From Salinicola halophyticus (GTDB taxonomy: Bacteria > Pseudomonadota > Gammaproteobacteria > Pseudomonadales > Halomonadaceae), in the NCBI RefSeq assembly GCF_003206695.1, contig NZ_PZJN01000009.1:248001-312000 (forward strand): a DNA stretch of 64,000 nt. Direction: 5' to 3'. The position numbers and the translations under genes are program-made. This document shows, one piece after another, positions 41,228 through 50,662 of this stretch (its first letter is position 1; every line of letters begins with the position of its first letter). The notes beneath the pieces were generated by a model. It saw nothing but the letters and a program-made list of their open reading frames with translations. It made no database searches and was not told the origin of the DNA.

Positions 41228-42055
41228 ATGATCCGTCATGCCGACAAGCCCGTGGTGATGGTTCTGGCGGGCCACGATCCCAGTGGCGGTGCTGGACTGG
41301 TAGCGGACGCCGAAGCCGTGAGAGGTTGCGGCGGCTGGCCGGTGACCGTACCCACCGCGTTGACCGTGCAATCGACCCGCGAGGTCATCAGCGTCGAACC
41401 CTGTCGAGGAGATTACATTCGTCGTGCGGCGCGCGCGCTGTTCGACGATTTTCGTATCGCGGCCATCAAGGTCGGCGTGATCCCCAATCTCGAGGTGCTG
41501 GAGGCGGTGATCGACGTCGCCCGTATGAGTCCCGGTACGCCGCTGATCGTCGACCCGGTCATTCGTGGCGGTGACGGCTCCGAGTTATCCACAGTCGATT
41601 TGATCGACCCGATTCGTCGCCGACTGTTACCCCTTGTGGATATCTTGACCCCCAATCGACACGAGCTGGCACGTCTGACTTTTGCTATCGGCGGAGACGA
41701 CGTGGCCCGGGTGGTGGAGATAATGTCGCTGGGCTGCGCGGCCGTCCTGGTGACCGGCACGGATCCGCTGGATGGCGAGTCGGCCGCAGGCAATGTGGTG
41801 CATACTCTGCACACGCCGGAACTCAATCGGCAGTGGCAATGGCCACGGCTGCCCGCTCATTATCATGGCTCTGGCTGTACCCTGGCCTCGGCGTTGGCGA
41901 CCCGTCTGGCCGCCGGGGAAGGATTGGCCGCAGCCTGCGCTCAGGCTCAACGCTTCACCTGGGATACGCTGGATAACGGCTTGGCGCTGGGGCAGGGCCA
42001 GTATCTGCCTGACCGGGTCTGGCGTGCGCCCGACTTCGATGCCACGCTGGAATGA
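41228..42055 (+). CDS. thiD: Hydroxymethylpyrimidine (phosphate) kinase
   Basis: ThiD phosphorylates HMP-P to HMP-PP for thiamine synthesis. The 275-residue protein is a ribokinase-fold enzyme: VLAGHDPSGGAGLVADAEA at the N-terminus, IKVGVIPN, IVDPVIRGGDG, LTPNRHELARL and the anion-hole HYHGSGCTLASALA. It is somewhat divergent from E. coli ThiD (TALTVQST instead of TALTAQNT). thiE follows directly. No TPP riboswitch was seen upstream. Confidence 0.88.
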   Translation: MIRHADKPVVMVLAGHDPSGGAGLVADAEAVRGCGGWPVTVPTALTVQSTREVISVEPCRGDYIRRAARALFDDFRIAAIKVGVIPNLEVLEAVIDVARMSPGTPLIVDPVIRGGDGSELSTVDLIDPIRRRLLPLVDILTPNRHELARLTFAIGGDDVARVVEIMSLGCAAVLVTGTDPLDGESAAGNVVHTLHTPELNRQWQWPRLPAHYHGSGCTLASALATRLAAGEGLAAACAQAQRFTWDTLDNGLALGQGQYLPDRVWRAPDFDATLE

Positions 42056-42141
42056 TGATCTCGATGCCGCCGGTCTCGACCGTCCCGAACGCGCTGTTGG
42101 GAGGGTCGAACCAGGCTTCATGCAAGGTTTATTCAAGAGTT

Positions 42142-42840
42142 ATGCACGGGTTTATGAACAAGGGGCTTTACGCGATCACCGATAGCCGATTGCTGCCGGA
42201 TGACAGAACCCTGCTGGATGCCTGCGAATCGGCACTGGAAGCGGGGCTCGTACTGTTGCAATATCGCGACAAGTCCGCGGATGGCGCTCGTCGCCGACGC
42301 CAGGGCGACGCCCTGGCCGCACTCTGCGAACGCCATGGCGTACCCTTGATCGTCAACGACGATCTCGAACTGGCGCTACGCCTGCAACAACGTTGGGGCA
42401 CTATCATTGGGCTGCACCTGGGTCAGGAGGACGTATCGGTCGCTGCTGCCAGAGAGCGCCTGGGACGTGACGCGATCATCGGCGCCACCTGCCACGACTC
42501 GGTGGCACTGGCGCGTGTGGCCGCCGAGGCCGGCGCCAGCTATCTGGCGTTCGGGCGCTTTTTCGCCTCGCGCACCAAGCCTGCGGCCGCATCGGCACCG
42601 CTGTCGATTCTTGCCGAGGTCGAATCCCTCGGATTGCCCCGGGTGGCGATCGGCGGGATCGATGTCGACACCGCCGGCCACGCCCGAGCGGCGGGCGCCG
42701 AGATGCTGGCGGTCGTCCATGCGATCTTCGGCCAGCCGGACGTCGGCCGAGCGGTGCGCGAACTCAACGCCCGTCTCGCCGAGATGGCTTTGTCGAATTC
42801 CGCCATCGATGGAAAACCTGTCATCGATCGATGGCAGTAG
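42142..42840 (+). CDS. thiE: Thiamine-phosphate synthase
   Basis: ThiE joins HMP-PP and thiazole phosphate. The 232-residue TIM barrel has GLYAITDSRL, LQYRDKSADG, LIVNDDLELAL, GLHLGQEDV and the C-terminal IGGIDVDTAGHARAAGAEMLAVV. The start is uncertain: ATG 42142 or 42154 fits homologues, while an upstream ATG at 42052 overlapping the thiD stop would add 30 atypical residues. Confidence 0.9.
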   Translation: MHGFMNKGLYAITDSRLLPDDRTLLDACESALEAGLVLLQYRDKSADGARRRRQGDALAALCERHGVPLIVNDDLELALRLQQRWGTIIGLHLGQEDVSVAAARERLGRDAIIGATCHDSVALARVAAEAGASYLAFGRFFASRTKPAAASAPLSILAEVESLGLPRVAIGGIDVDTAGHARAAGAEMLAVVHAIFGQPDVGRAVRELNARLAEMALSNSAIDGKPVIDRWQ

Positions 42841-42861
42841 AACTTTGCTGGAGAGAACACC

Positions 42862-44151
42862 ATGACGACATCCGCCGAACTGTTCGAACGCGCCTGCCGG
42901 CACATTCCCGGCGGCGTCAATTCTCCGGTACGTGCCTTCAAGGGCATGTCGCAGCCGCCGGTCTTCGTCGAACGCGCCCAGGGCGCCTATCTGTTCGACG
43001 TCGAAGGCAAGCGCTATATCGATTATGTGGGCTCATGGGGCCCGATGATCACCGGTCATGCCGATCCGGAGGTGTTGAACGCGGTCCGCCAAAGGCTGGA
43101 TAGCGGGCTTTCCTTCGGCACGCCGACGGCGATCGAGACCACCATGGCCGATCTGATCTGCGAGATCATTCCCTCCATCGATATGGTGCGGATGGTCAAT
43201 TCCGGCACCGAGGCGACGATGTCGGCGATCCGTTTGGCCCGGGGCTATACCGGCCGCGACAAGATCGTCAAATTCGAGGGCAACTATCACGGGCATTCGG
43301 ATTCGTTGCTGGTCAAGGCGGGTTCCGGCGCACTGACCCATGGCGAGCCCAGTTCGCCCGGCGTGCCGGCATCGCTCGCCGAACATACCATCACGCTGGC
43401 CTATAACGACATCGAAGCGGTGCACGAGTGTTTCGAAGCCATGGGCGAGCAGATCGCCTGCATCATCGTCGAGCCCGTGGCCGGCAACATGAACTGCATT
43501 CCGCCGCAGCCCGGTTTTCTGGAGGCGCTGCGCGAGGTCTGCAACAGTCACGGCAGCGTGCTGATCTTCGACGAAGTCATGACCGGATTTCGCGTGGCAC
43601 TGGGCGGCGCTCAGGCGCACTACGGCGTCACCCCGGACCTGACCTGCCTGGGCAAGATCGTCGGCGGCGGCATGCCGGTGGGCGCCTTTGGCGGCAGACG
43701 CGACATCATGGAACAGATTTCACCGCTGGGGCCGGTCTATCAGGCCGGTACGCTGTCCGGCAATCCGCTGGCCATGGCCGCCGGCATCACGCTGCTCGAG
43801 AAAGTGCGCCAGCCGGGTTTCCACGAGGCCCTTTCCACGCGCGTCGAGACGCTGTGCGAAGGACTCGAGGCGCGGGCCCGCGATGCCGGTATCGAATTGA
43901 TTACCCAGCGCGCCGGGGGCATGTTCGGGCTCTTCTTCACCGCCCAGCAGCGGGTCGACAACTTCGGCCAGACCATGGCCTGTGATGCCCAGGCGTTTCG
44001 CGATTTCTTCACCCGGATGCTGGAATCCGGTGTCTACCTGGCACCGTCCGCGTTCGAAGCCGGTTTCATGTCGAGCGCGCACACCCACGACGACATTCAG
44101 ACGACCTTGATGGCCAGCGAACGTGCCTTCGCCGCCATGCGTCAGCTATAA
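42862..44151 (+). CDS. hemL: Glutamate-1-semialdehyde 2,1-aminomutase
   Basis: HemL makes 5-aminolevulinate for heme by the C5 pathway. The 429-residue PLP enzyme contains [41 protein letters not shown] and the Schiff-base Lys in [18 protein letters not shown] good ribosome site (GGAGAG) precedes the start. It follows thiE in the same direction. Confidence 0.97.
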   Translation: MTTSAELFERACRHIPGGVNSPVRAFKGMSQPPVFVERAQGAYLFDVEGKRYIDYVGSWGPMITGHADPEVLNAVRQRLDSGLSFGTPTAIETTMADLICEIIPSIDMVRMVNSGTEATMSAIRLARGYTGRDKIVKFEGNYHGHSDSLLVKAGSGALTHGEPSSPGVPASLAEHTITLAYNDIEAVHECFEAMGEQIACIIVEPVAGNMNCIPPQPGFLEALREVCNSHGSVLIFDEVMTGFRVALGGAQAHYGVTPDLTCLGKIVGGGMPVGAFGGRRDIMEQISPLGPVYQAGTLSGNPLAMAAGITLLEKVRQPGFHEALSTRVETLCEGLEARARDAGIELITQRAGGMFGLFFTAQQRVDNFGQTMACDAQAFRDFFTRMLESGVYLAPSAFEAGFMSSAHTHDDIQTTLMASERAFAAMRQL

Positions 44152-44182
44152 GACACGAACGCGACTGACAGGGAGACGACGC

Positions 44183-45745
44183 ATGAGCCGAACGCTGATA
44201 CAGGCGCTCAAGGAGGGTGACGGTTTCGATCACCCGATTGGCGCTGTCGAGGTGTTCGAAACCCCCATCTCCTGGGTGGTATCGACGGGCGAGTACGCCT
44301 ACAAGATCAAGAAGCCGCTGGACTACGGCAGCTTCCTCGATTTTTCGACGCTGGAGAAGCGGCGTCGCCTTTGCGAGCAGGAAGTCACACTGAATCGTCG
44401 CGTGGCCCCGACGCTCTATATCGGCAGCGTGGCGATCTCGGGGTCCGAGACGGCGCCGCGGGTCAACGACGACAGCGCGCCGATCGAATACGCGGTCAAG
44501 ATGCGCCAGTTCAGCAGCCGCCATCTGCTCAGTTCGCTACAGGCCAGCGGCGAACTGTCGGCGGAGCTGATCGACGATCTGATCGATCAGCTCGTCGCGC
44601 TGCATGAGTCGGCCGATCGCGTCGATGACGACAGCCCCTACGGCTCTCCCGAGCATATTCGCCAGATGCTGGTCGAGGAGTTCGAACTGATCGAGTCGTT
44701 GCTGGAATCGCCTGCGGATCTGGCCGAACTCGAGCGGGTCAAAACCTTGAGCCTGGAGAGTTTCGCTCGGCTCGAGCCGGTTCTCGAGACCCGTCGGCGC
44801 AACGGTTTCATTCGCGCGAGCCACGGCGATATCCATCTCGGCAACGCGGTGCGCTTCGAAGGGCGTGCGATCCTGTTCAATGGAATCGAGTTCAACGAGC
44901 GCCTGCGCTGGTGCGACGTTGCCTGCGAACTCGCTTTCCTGATCATGGATCTGGAAGCCCGTGGCGAAACCGAGTTCGCGCACTATGCGCTCAATCGTTA
45001 TCTCGAGCTCTCCGGGGATTATCAGGTCGTCCGCCTGCTCAACTTCTACAAGCGCCACCGAGCGCTATTGCGGGCACGGATCGAACTGGTGCGCGATCAC
45101 GATGCCGGTATCATCGACGACCTGCCGGCGGGCGAGCCGATCGACGTGTTCCGTCGCTATTTGACCATGGCGCAGGCGTACAGCGAGTTTCGCTTCCCGT
45201 ATCTGATTCTAGCGGTCGGTGTCTCTGGCAGCGGAAAAAGCCGTTTCACCGAGGAGATCGTGCGGCGTCTGGGTGGCGTACGGATTCGTTCCGATGTCGA
45301 GCGTAAGCGGCTTTTCGATTTCACATCGGCACCTGCCGATGCCGCCGAGGTCTACAGCGAGGAAGCCACCGACCAGACCTACCGTCGTCTTGCCGAACTC
45401 ACGGGCACGGTACTCGAAGCAGGGCTGCCGGCGTGTATCGATGCTACCTGCCTGCTGCTGGAGCAGCGCAAACGGCTTCGGTTCGAGGCGGAAAAGCGCG
45501 GGCTGCCGGTTCTGATCGTCAGTTTCGAAGCCGATCAGGCCACGCTCAGAGCGCGTATCGTCAAGCGTGCCAGGCGTAGCGGGGAATCGTCGGAGAAGAG
45601 TCTTTCGATCCTGGAGCAGCAGTTGCAGCGCTTCGAGTCATTTGCCAGCAACGAGACGACCCATCTGGTCCACCTCGATACGACGGCGCCCGACGCCAAC
45701 CTGACGCTGGCCTCGTTGATTCAGGAACGCATGCGGCTGAACTGA
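44183..45745 (+). CDS. Fused APH-like / P-loop kinase protein
   Basis: A 520-residue two-domain protein. The N-terminal 330 residues resemble aminoglycoside-phosphotransferase-type kinases, with the catalytic loop GFIRASHGDIHLGNAV and the following FNGIEFNERLRWCDVACELAFLIMDL. The C-terminal domain is a Zeta-toxin/kinase-like P-loop NTPase (LAVGVSGSGKSRFTEEIV). Proteins of this architecture are widespread but uncharacterised; a small-molecule kinase role is an inference. The ATG at 44183 follows GGGAG. Confidence 0.8.
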   Translation: MSRTLIQALKEGDGFDHPIGAVEVFETPISWVVSTGEYAYKIKKPLDYGSFLDFSTLEKRRRLCEQEVTLNRRVAPTLYIGSVAISGSETAPRVNDDSAPIEYAVKMRQFSSRHLLSSLQASGELSAELIDDLIDQLVALHESADRVDDDSPYGSPEHIRQMLVEEFELIESLLESPADLAELERVKTLSLESFARLEPVLETRRRNGFIRASHGDIHLGNAVRFEGRAILFNGIEFNERLRWCDVACELAFLIMDLEARGETEFAHYALNRYLELSGDYQVVRLLNFYKRHRALLRARIELVRDHDAGIIDDLPAGEPIDVFRRYLTMAQAYSEFRFPYLILAVGVSGSGKSRFTEEIVRRLGGVRIRSDVERKRLFDFTSAPADAAEVYSEEATDQTYRRLAELTGTVLEAGLPACIDATCLLLEQRKRLRFEAEKRGLPVLIVSFEADQATLRARIVKRARRSGESSEKSLSILEQQLQRFESFASNETTHLVHLDTTAPDANLTLASLIQERMRLN

Positions 45746-45786
45746 AAAATCCCCGGGAAAGCCGCTGGACTATGGCTTTCCGGGGG
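45746..45786 (-). terminator. Intrinsic terminator of the CsgD-like gene
   Basis: A 13-bp stem with one mismatch (45751-45763 with 45774-45786) and a 10-nt loop is followed on the minus strand by five T. It lies between convergent genes and could also weakly stop the + strand transcript. Confidence 0.75.
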
Positions 45787-45828
45787 AATCAGGTACGACT
45801 GAGGGCGACGTACGAGGGTCAGGGGCTT

Positions 45829-46506
45829 TCAGCGACGCCCGCTGGCATAGCGCGAGGCCATCACCGGAATCGTGCCCAGGTTCTGGCGCGCCCAGTTGGT
45901 GGCCTGGATGCGGTTGTGAACGTTGATCTTGCGGAACAGGTTGTAGAGATGCGACTTGACCGTATGCTCGCTCACGAACAGCTTTTCCGCGATTTCGGTA
46001 TTGCTGGCGCCCGATACCAGCAGCGTGACGATCTCCAGCTCACGTCGGGTCAGGCCGCATACCGGCCGATAGGTATTGACCTGCTGGCGACGATAGAAGT
46101 CGATCAACATGGCGGAAAGCGGACGGGATATCCACAGCTCGCCCCCCAGCAACTGGACGATACCTTTGCAGATCAGCTCCAGGTTGTCCTGGCGGTAGAA
46201 GACCCCGCGAAGATGGATGCCGATCAACAGCTCCATGACCTGCTTGTTATCGCGAACGTTGAACGCGGAGAGAATGATCGCGTCACTCTCTTCTGCTCGC
46301 GTGTTCCAGGCCAGCAGGTCCTTTTCCAGAACATGGTCTCCATCCAGAAGTACGAGAGCTCGGCGTCCCTCTGCCAGGGGAAACCGTTCCTGAGGACTGA
46401 GCGCAGAGACTCGACACCCGGTTTTCTGATGGATGTAGTCCAGAAAGAGGACGGATTGTGAGTTACAATCTGTAACAAGTACGATATCGGTATTTTCGGT
46501 GTTCAT
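45829..46506 (-). CDS. LuxR family regulator, CsgD-like
   Basis: A 225-residue regulator with an N-terminal receiver-like domain lacking a clear phosphoacceptor setting (DIVLVTDCNSQSVLFLDYI, ALVLLDGDHVLEKDLL) and a C-terminal LuxR helix-turn-helix (CGLTRRELEIVTLLVSGASNTEIAEKLFVSEHTVKSHLYNLFRKINVHNR). Length and layout match CsgD, the biofilm master regulator. ATG 46506 follows AAGGGA. It sits behind a long AT-rich leader. No curli genes are in the window. Confidence 0.8.
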   Translation of the reverse strand: MNTENTDIVLVTDCNSQSVLFLDYIHQKTGCRVSALSPQERFPLAEGRRALVLLDGDHVLEKDLLAWNTRAEESDAIILSAFNVRDNKQVMELLIGIHLRGVFYRQDNLELICKGIVQLLGGELWISRPLSAMLIDFYRRQQVNTYRPVCGLTRRELEIVTLLVSGASNTEIAEKLFVSEHTVKSHLYNLFRKINVHNRIQATNWARQNLGTIPVMASRYASGRR

Positions 46507-46932
46507 GGTCTGATCCCTTCGAAGGATTTTAATTAGTGTTTTAATTTTTTCGTTGCAACCCCTAGCTGAAAAGCCTACCGCATCCCGTGTTTTTGGGAGC
46601 TCAATAATGTGAATAAAACCCATCCGTTGTAAATATACTGCATCTAGTTTTCTACGAAGTGACAAACTGGAAACAATTAAGATAACGATAATGTTCTAAA
46701 AAAGTCATTACCTATCAGATCGTTGCGTGAAACGTTACAATGTAATTTTGAAGAACATCGTTTTCTTTGCGAGAAAAAGCACGCTTCCTTGCATCTTTGG
46801 CAGGGATCTTGGTTAGTCAAAGCAATGACTTTTCTCATCCCAGTCGATAGTGGCAACTTCATGAGCCACGAAGCGGGTCGCTTGCCCCAACCGCCGTGGC
46901 CCGTAGAATGGGCTTTTTGTCAGGAAACCGTC
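46507..46932. other. AT-rich divergent intergenic region
   Basis: These 426 bases separate the CsgD-like gene and rdgB and are far AT-richer than the surroundings (notably 46530-46860). No gene or perfect inverted repeat was recognised. It probably carries the complex promoter of the CsgD-like gene, a common feature of csgD loci. Confidence 0.5.
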
Positions 46933-47547
46933 ATGAGTGTGGATAGCGAAAATCTGGTCATTGCCAGTGGCAATCCTGGAAAACTGGCTGAATTTCAGCA
47001 GCTTCTGAGCCCGCTGGGTCTGAACGTGCAACCTCAGTCGGAGTTCGGCGTGAGTGGCGTCGAAGAGACAGGGCTGACCTTTGTCGAGAACGCCATCCTC
47101 AAGGCCCGCGCCGCTTCACGCGCCAGCGGGTTACCGGCGCTGGCCGATGACTCGGGGCTGGCAGTCGATGCGCTGTCGGGCGCACCGGGTATCTACTCGG
47201 CGCGTTATGCCGGGGTGGCCGAAGGTGGCGAATCCCAAGACAAGGCCAACAATGCCAAGCTGCTGGCCGCACTCAAGGATGTCGCTGAAGGCGAGCGCAC
47301 GGCGCGTTACTGGTGTGTGCTGGTTTACCTGCGTCATGCCGATGATCCGGTGCCACTGATCGTCCAGTGCGACTGGAAAGGCGACATCCTGGCCTATCCT
47401 CGCGGCAGCGGGGGTTTCGGTTACGATCCGCTGTTCTGGATTCCCGAATGCGGCATGAGCGTGGCCGAGCTCAGCGGTGACGAGAAAAATCGCTTGAGCC
47501 ACCGTGGGCGGGCGCTGCAGATGCTGATGGAGCAGTTCAATCAATGA
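46933..47547 (+). CDS. rdgB: dITP/XTP pyrophosphatase
   Basis: RdgB removes non-canonical purine nucleotides (XTP, ITP). The 204-residue protein has [56 protein letters not shown] and [10 protein letters not shown], the full family signature. ATG 46933 follows AGGA. Its last four bases overlap hemW. Confidence 0.96.
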   Translation: MSVDSENLVIASGNPGKLAEFQQLLSPLGLNVQPQSEFGVSGVEETGLTFVENAILKARAASRASGLPALADDSGLAVDALSGAPGIYSARYAGVAEGGESQDKANNAKLLAALKDVAEGERTARYWCVLVYLRHADDPVPLIVQCDWKGDILAYPRGSGGFGYDPLFWIPECGMSVAELSGDEKNRLSHRGRALQMLMEQFNQ

Positions 47548-48719
47548 GGGTTTTACCGCCGCTGGCACTGTACATCCACGTGCCCTGGTGCGTGCGCAAA
47601 TGCCCCTACTGCGATTTCAACTCGCACGGTGTGGGACGTGGTGCCGAACTGCCGGAAACCCGCTATGTCGAGGCGTTGCTGGCCGATCTCGACCATGATC
47701 TGGAGGCGGTTCAGGGGCGGGAGATCGTCTCCATTTTCATCGGCGGCGGCACGCCGAGCCTGTTTTCCGCCGCAGCGTATCAACGTCTGTTCGACGGGCT
47801 GCGTCGGCGGCTGACATTCGCCGCCGATATCGAGATCACCCTGGAAGCCAATCCGGGGACCGTGGAGCAGGCCCGCTTCGAGGGCTATCGCCGAGCCGGC
47901 ATCAACCGGCTATCCATCGGCGTGCAGAGCTTCGCGGCGGATCAGCTAGCGGCGCTGGGACGGATCCACAGCGGCGAAGAAGCGGTGCGCGCCATGCGCA
48001 GCGCCCGGGACGCCGGTTTCGACAACGTCAATCTGGACCTGATGCACGGTTTGCCTGGGCAGACGCTCGAGACGGCGCTGGGGGACATCGAACAGGCCCT
48101 GGCCCTGGAGCCCACGCATCTGTCGTGGTATCAGCTGACGCTGGAACCGAACACCGAGTTCTTCTCCCATCCGCCCGCGCTGCCCGATGAAGAACGGCTA
48201 TGGGATATCCAGGACGCCGGCCATGCGCTGATCGAATCCGCGGGGCTGACGCGCTACGAAATTTCCGCCTACGCCCGGCCCGACCGTCAGGCACGACATA
48301 ACCTCAACTACTGGCGCTTCGGCGACTATCTCGGTATCGGCGCCGGCGCCCATGGCAAGCTCTCGTTCATCGACTCGACAGGGCAGTGGCGTATCGAGCG
48401 GCGCTGGAAGACACGCCAGCCCGAAGCCTACCTGCGTCGTCTGAATGATCCCCGCGGCTTCGTGGCCGGTGGTCAGCCGGTGGACGCCTGCGCATTGCCG
48501 CTGGAATTCCTGATGAACGCGCTGCGTCTGGTCGAAGGCGTGAATGCCGACGATTGGCAAAACCATACCGGCCGAGCGTTGTCTGAACTGACGCCGCGGT
48601 TGGAGGCGGCACGCCGCAAGGGTCTGTTGGGGGAGTCGCCATCGCGACTGCAAGCGACCCCGCAAGGCCTGTTATTCTTGAATGACTTGCTCGCGCTGTT
48701 CGACGAAAAAGTTCGATGA
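47544..48719 (+). CDS. hemW: Radical SAM heme chaperone HemW
   Basis: A 391-residue radical SAM protein with the cluster motif [10 protein letters not shown] near residue 16, GGGTPSLFS, and [18 protein letters not shown]. HemW inserts heme into respiratory proteins and differs from HemN by lacking its N-terminal extension. It overlaps rdgB (ATGA), as in many gammaproteobacteria. Confidence 0.93.
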   Translation: MRVLPPLALYIHVPWCVRKCPYCDFNSHGVGRGAELPETRYVEALLADLDHDLEAVQGREIVSIFIGGGTPSLFSAAAYQRLFDGLRRRLTFAADIEITLEANPGTVEQARFEGYRRAGINRLSIGVQSFAADQLAALGRIHSGEEAVRAMRSARDAGFDNVNLDLMHGLPGQTLETALGDIEQALALEPTHLSWYQLTLEPNTEFFSHPPALPDEERLWDIQDAGHALIESAGLTRYEISAYARPDRQARHNLNYWRFGDYLGIGAGAHGKLSFIDSTGQWRIERRWKTRQPEAYLRRLNDPRGFVAGGQPVDACALPLEFLMNALRLVEGVNADDWQNHTGRALSELTPRLEAARRKGLLGESPSRLQATPQGLLFLNDLLALFDEKVR

Positions 48720-48762
48720 CGAAAGTTCGATGAAGAAAGTTCGATGACGAGCGTTCGACGAA
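48707..48762. repeat. Four 14-bp tandem units at the hemW end
   Basis: Units starting at 48707, 48721, 48735 and 48749 follow gaaagttcgatgac with few changes. The array begins inside the hemW stop region, so its first unit is part of the reading frame. Confidence 0.85.
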
Positions 48763-48864
48763 GCCTTTCGACTCTCGAATGACAGCCGGGTAGTAACGGA
48801 TCCATCGTCGCGTTGCCGCTGATAGTGGCGGGCGTGACGAGTCGCCAGCAAGGAGCCTTTAGGC

Positions 48865-49554
48865 ATGAAGATGATGAAGAAGACGTTCTGGTTGTCCATT
48901 CCGGTTGCCATGGCGGTCGGCGTGACCGGCTGTGCTTCCAGCGGTGCGGATAATCAGCAGCAGCAAGGTGGTGGCAACACCAAGACCTGGAGCGGGGCGG
49001 GAATCGGTGCCGTTGCTGGCGCTGTTGTCGGCGCGTTGACCGGTGATGGCGGCAGTAGTACCCGGGATCGCGCGTTGATCGGTGCCGCCGCCGGCGCGGC
49101 CGCTGGTGGCGGGATCGGCGCCTACATGGATTCGCAGGAGAAAGAGCTGCGCAACCGCCTCGATGGCACGGACATCGGCGTCGAGCGTGACGGCAACAAT
49201 CTGATCCTCAACATGCCGAGCAGCGTGACCTTCGACGTCGATGCCAGTGATCTGAAGACGCCGGCACGCCAGGCGCTCAACGACGTCAATGCGGTGCTGC
49301 GCGCCTATCCGGAGACCCGTATCAATGTCGGCGGTTATACCGACAGCACCGGCTCCGACAGCTACAACCAGAAGCTCTCCGAGCGCCGTGCGCAATCGGT
49401 GGCGACCTACCTCGAGCAGGGCGGCGTCGAGTCCGGGCGCATCAACGCGGTCGGCTACGGCGAGACGAACCCGGTCGCCAGTAACGATACCGACGCCGGT
49501 CGCTCGCAGAATCGTCGCGTCGAAATTACCCTGACGCCGACGCAGCAGTCCTGA
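48865..49554 (+). CDS. OmpA family lipoprotein (YiaD-like)
   Basis: A 229-residue protein. The lipoprotein signal ends MAVGVTGC (lipobox VTGC). A Gly/Ala-rich glycine-zipper segment follows (GAGIGAVAGAVVGALTG, GAAAGAAAGGGIGAYM). The C-terminal OmpA/peptidoglycan-binding domain (SSVTFDVDASDLKTPARQAL, GYTDSTGSDSYNQKLSERRA, NPVASNDTDAGRSQNRRVEI) should bind the cell wall. YiaD-type outer-membrane anchoring is inferred. Confidence 0.92.
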   Translation: MKMMKKTFWLSIPVAMAVGVTGCASSGADNQQQQGGGNTKTWSGAGIGAVAGAVVGALTGDGGSSTRDRALIGAAAGAAAGGGIGAYMDSQEKELRNRLDGTDIGVERDGNNLILNMPSSVTFDVDASDLKTPARQALNDVNAVLRAYPETRINVGGYTDSTGSDSYNQKLSERRAQSVATYLEQGGVESGRINAVGYGETNPVASNDTDAGRSQNRRVEITLTPTQQS

Positions 49555-49620
49555 GACGATCGAAGGCGTGATCGCGACGCCCGCCAATGGGCTCGCCGAT
49601 CGCCGCTTTGATCTCGATTC

Positions 49621-49650
49621 CGGGCGCAACCTTCGGGTTGCGCCCGTTTG
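49621..49650 (+). terminator. Intrinsic terminator after the OmpA-like gene
   Basis: An 11-bp perfect stem (49621-49631 with 49636-49646) closes a ttcg tetraloop and is followed by ttt. It lies just upstream of rlmJ. Confidence 0.75.
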
Positions 49651-49665
49651 ATTGGATGGATTCCC

Positions 49666-50517
49666 ATGCTCGCCTATCAGCACGCCTACCACGCCGGCAA
49701 CTTCGCCGATGTGCACAAACACCTGGGTTTGCGCCAGCTCGTGGCAGCGCTGACGTACAAGGCGTCGGCGATCAGTTTCGTCGATACCCATGCCGGGCGA
49801 GGGCTCTATCCGTTGGCGGCGCCGGAAACCCAGAAGCTCGGTGAATACCGTCAAGGCGTCGAGCGGCTTTGGCAACGTCGCCGCGGTTTCCCGGTGGATT
49901 CCCCGATCGGCGAGTGGCTGGCGGCGCTCGAGACGTTGCAGACCGGCACCGAGTTGAGCCGCTACCCCGGTTCGCCGTGGTGGCTGGGATCGACGCTGCG
50001 ATCCCAGGATCGGCTGACCCTGTTCGAGCTGCATCCGGGCGAGCATCGTCATCTGACGGATCAGCTATTGCCGGCGGACGCCGCGGTACAACGCCGTCAC
50101 GCCGACGGTCTCAAGGGGTTGGTGAAGCTGGTGCCGGTTTCCACGCCACGACTTTGCGTGCTGATCGATCCCAGCTACGAGAGAAAAGAGGAATATGACG
50201 AGGTTGCCGCCACGCTGATTCAGCTGGTGCGCAAGGTCCGTCACGCGGTCGTGCTGGTTTGGTATCCGCTACTGCCGGCCGGACGCCACCAGACGATGCT
50301 GGCCACGCTGCGCGACGCAGGAATTCCCAAGCTCTGGCGTAGTGAACTGCAGCTACGCGAGCCCGCTGCCGAGCGCGGCATGTACGGCAGCGGGTTGTTG
50401 ATGCTCAATCCGCCCTGGCAGCTCGATCAGACCCTCGACACGGCCTTCTCCGAGTTGGCCCCGGTGCTGGCGGACGGCGCCAGTCACCATAGCGAATGGT
50501 GGACGGGCGAGGCGTGA
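49666..50517 (+). CDS. rlmJ: 23S rRNA (adenine-2030-N6)-methyltransferase
   Basis: RlmJ methylates A2030 of 23S rRNA. The 283-residue protein starts MLAYQHAYHAGNFADVHKH, the family signature, with FVDTHAGRGLYPL as the AdoMet region. The catalytic motif reads IDPSYERKEEY, with Ser in place of the second Pro of the usual DPPY motif. ATG 49666 matches homologues; ATG 49648 adds six residues. Confidence 0.93.
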   Translation: MLAYQHAYHAGNFADVHKHLGLRQLVAALTYKASAISFVDTHAGRGLYPLAAPETQKLGEYRQGVERLWQRRRGFPVDSPIGEWLAALETLQTGTELSRYPGSPWWLGSTLRSQDRLTLFELHPGEHRHLTDQLLPADAAVQRRHADGLKGLVKLVPVSTPRLCVLIDPSYERKEEYDEVAATLIQLVRKVRHAVVLVWYPLLPAGRHQTMLATLRDAGIPKLWRSELQLREPAAERGMYGSGLLMLNPPWQLDQTLDTAFSELAPVLADGASHHSEWWTGEA

Positions 50518-50548
50518 CGGCGGCGTCGAGCGCCGCCGTGCTTGCATA

Positions 50549-50633
50549 GCGCCCCGAAGCCGGCGCGATTTCTGAGGCGCCCCGAAACCGGCGCTGCTTC
50601 CACGGCGTCCCAGAGCTGTCGGGCTTTTCACAG
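50549..50633. repeat. Degenerate 28-bp tandem units downstream of rlmJ
   Basis: Units at 50549-50576, 50577-50604 and 50605-50633 begin gcgccccgaagccggcgc-like and diverge progressively. The array fills the space between convergent rlmJ and ggpPS. Confidence 0.6.
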
Positions 50634-50662
50634 CCCTCCGAAGCCAGTACTCGTCGCGACGC

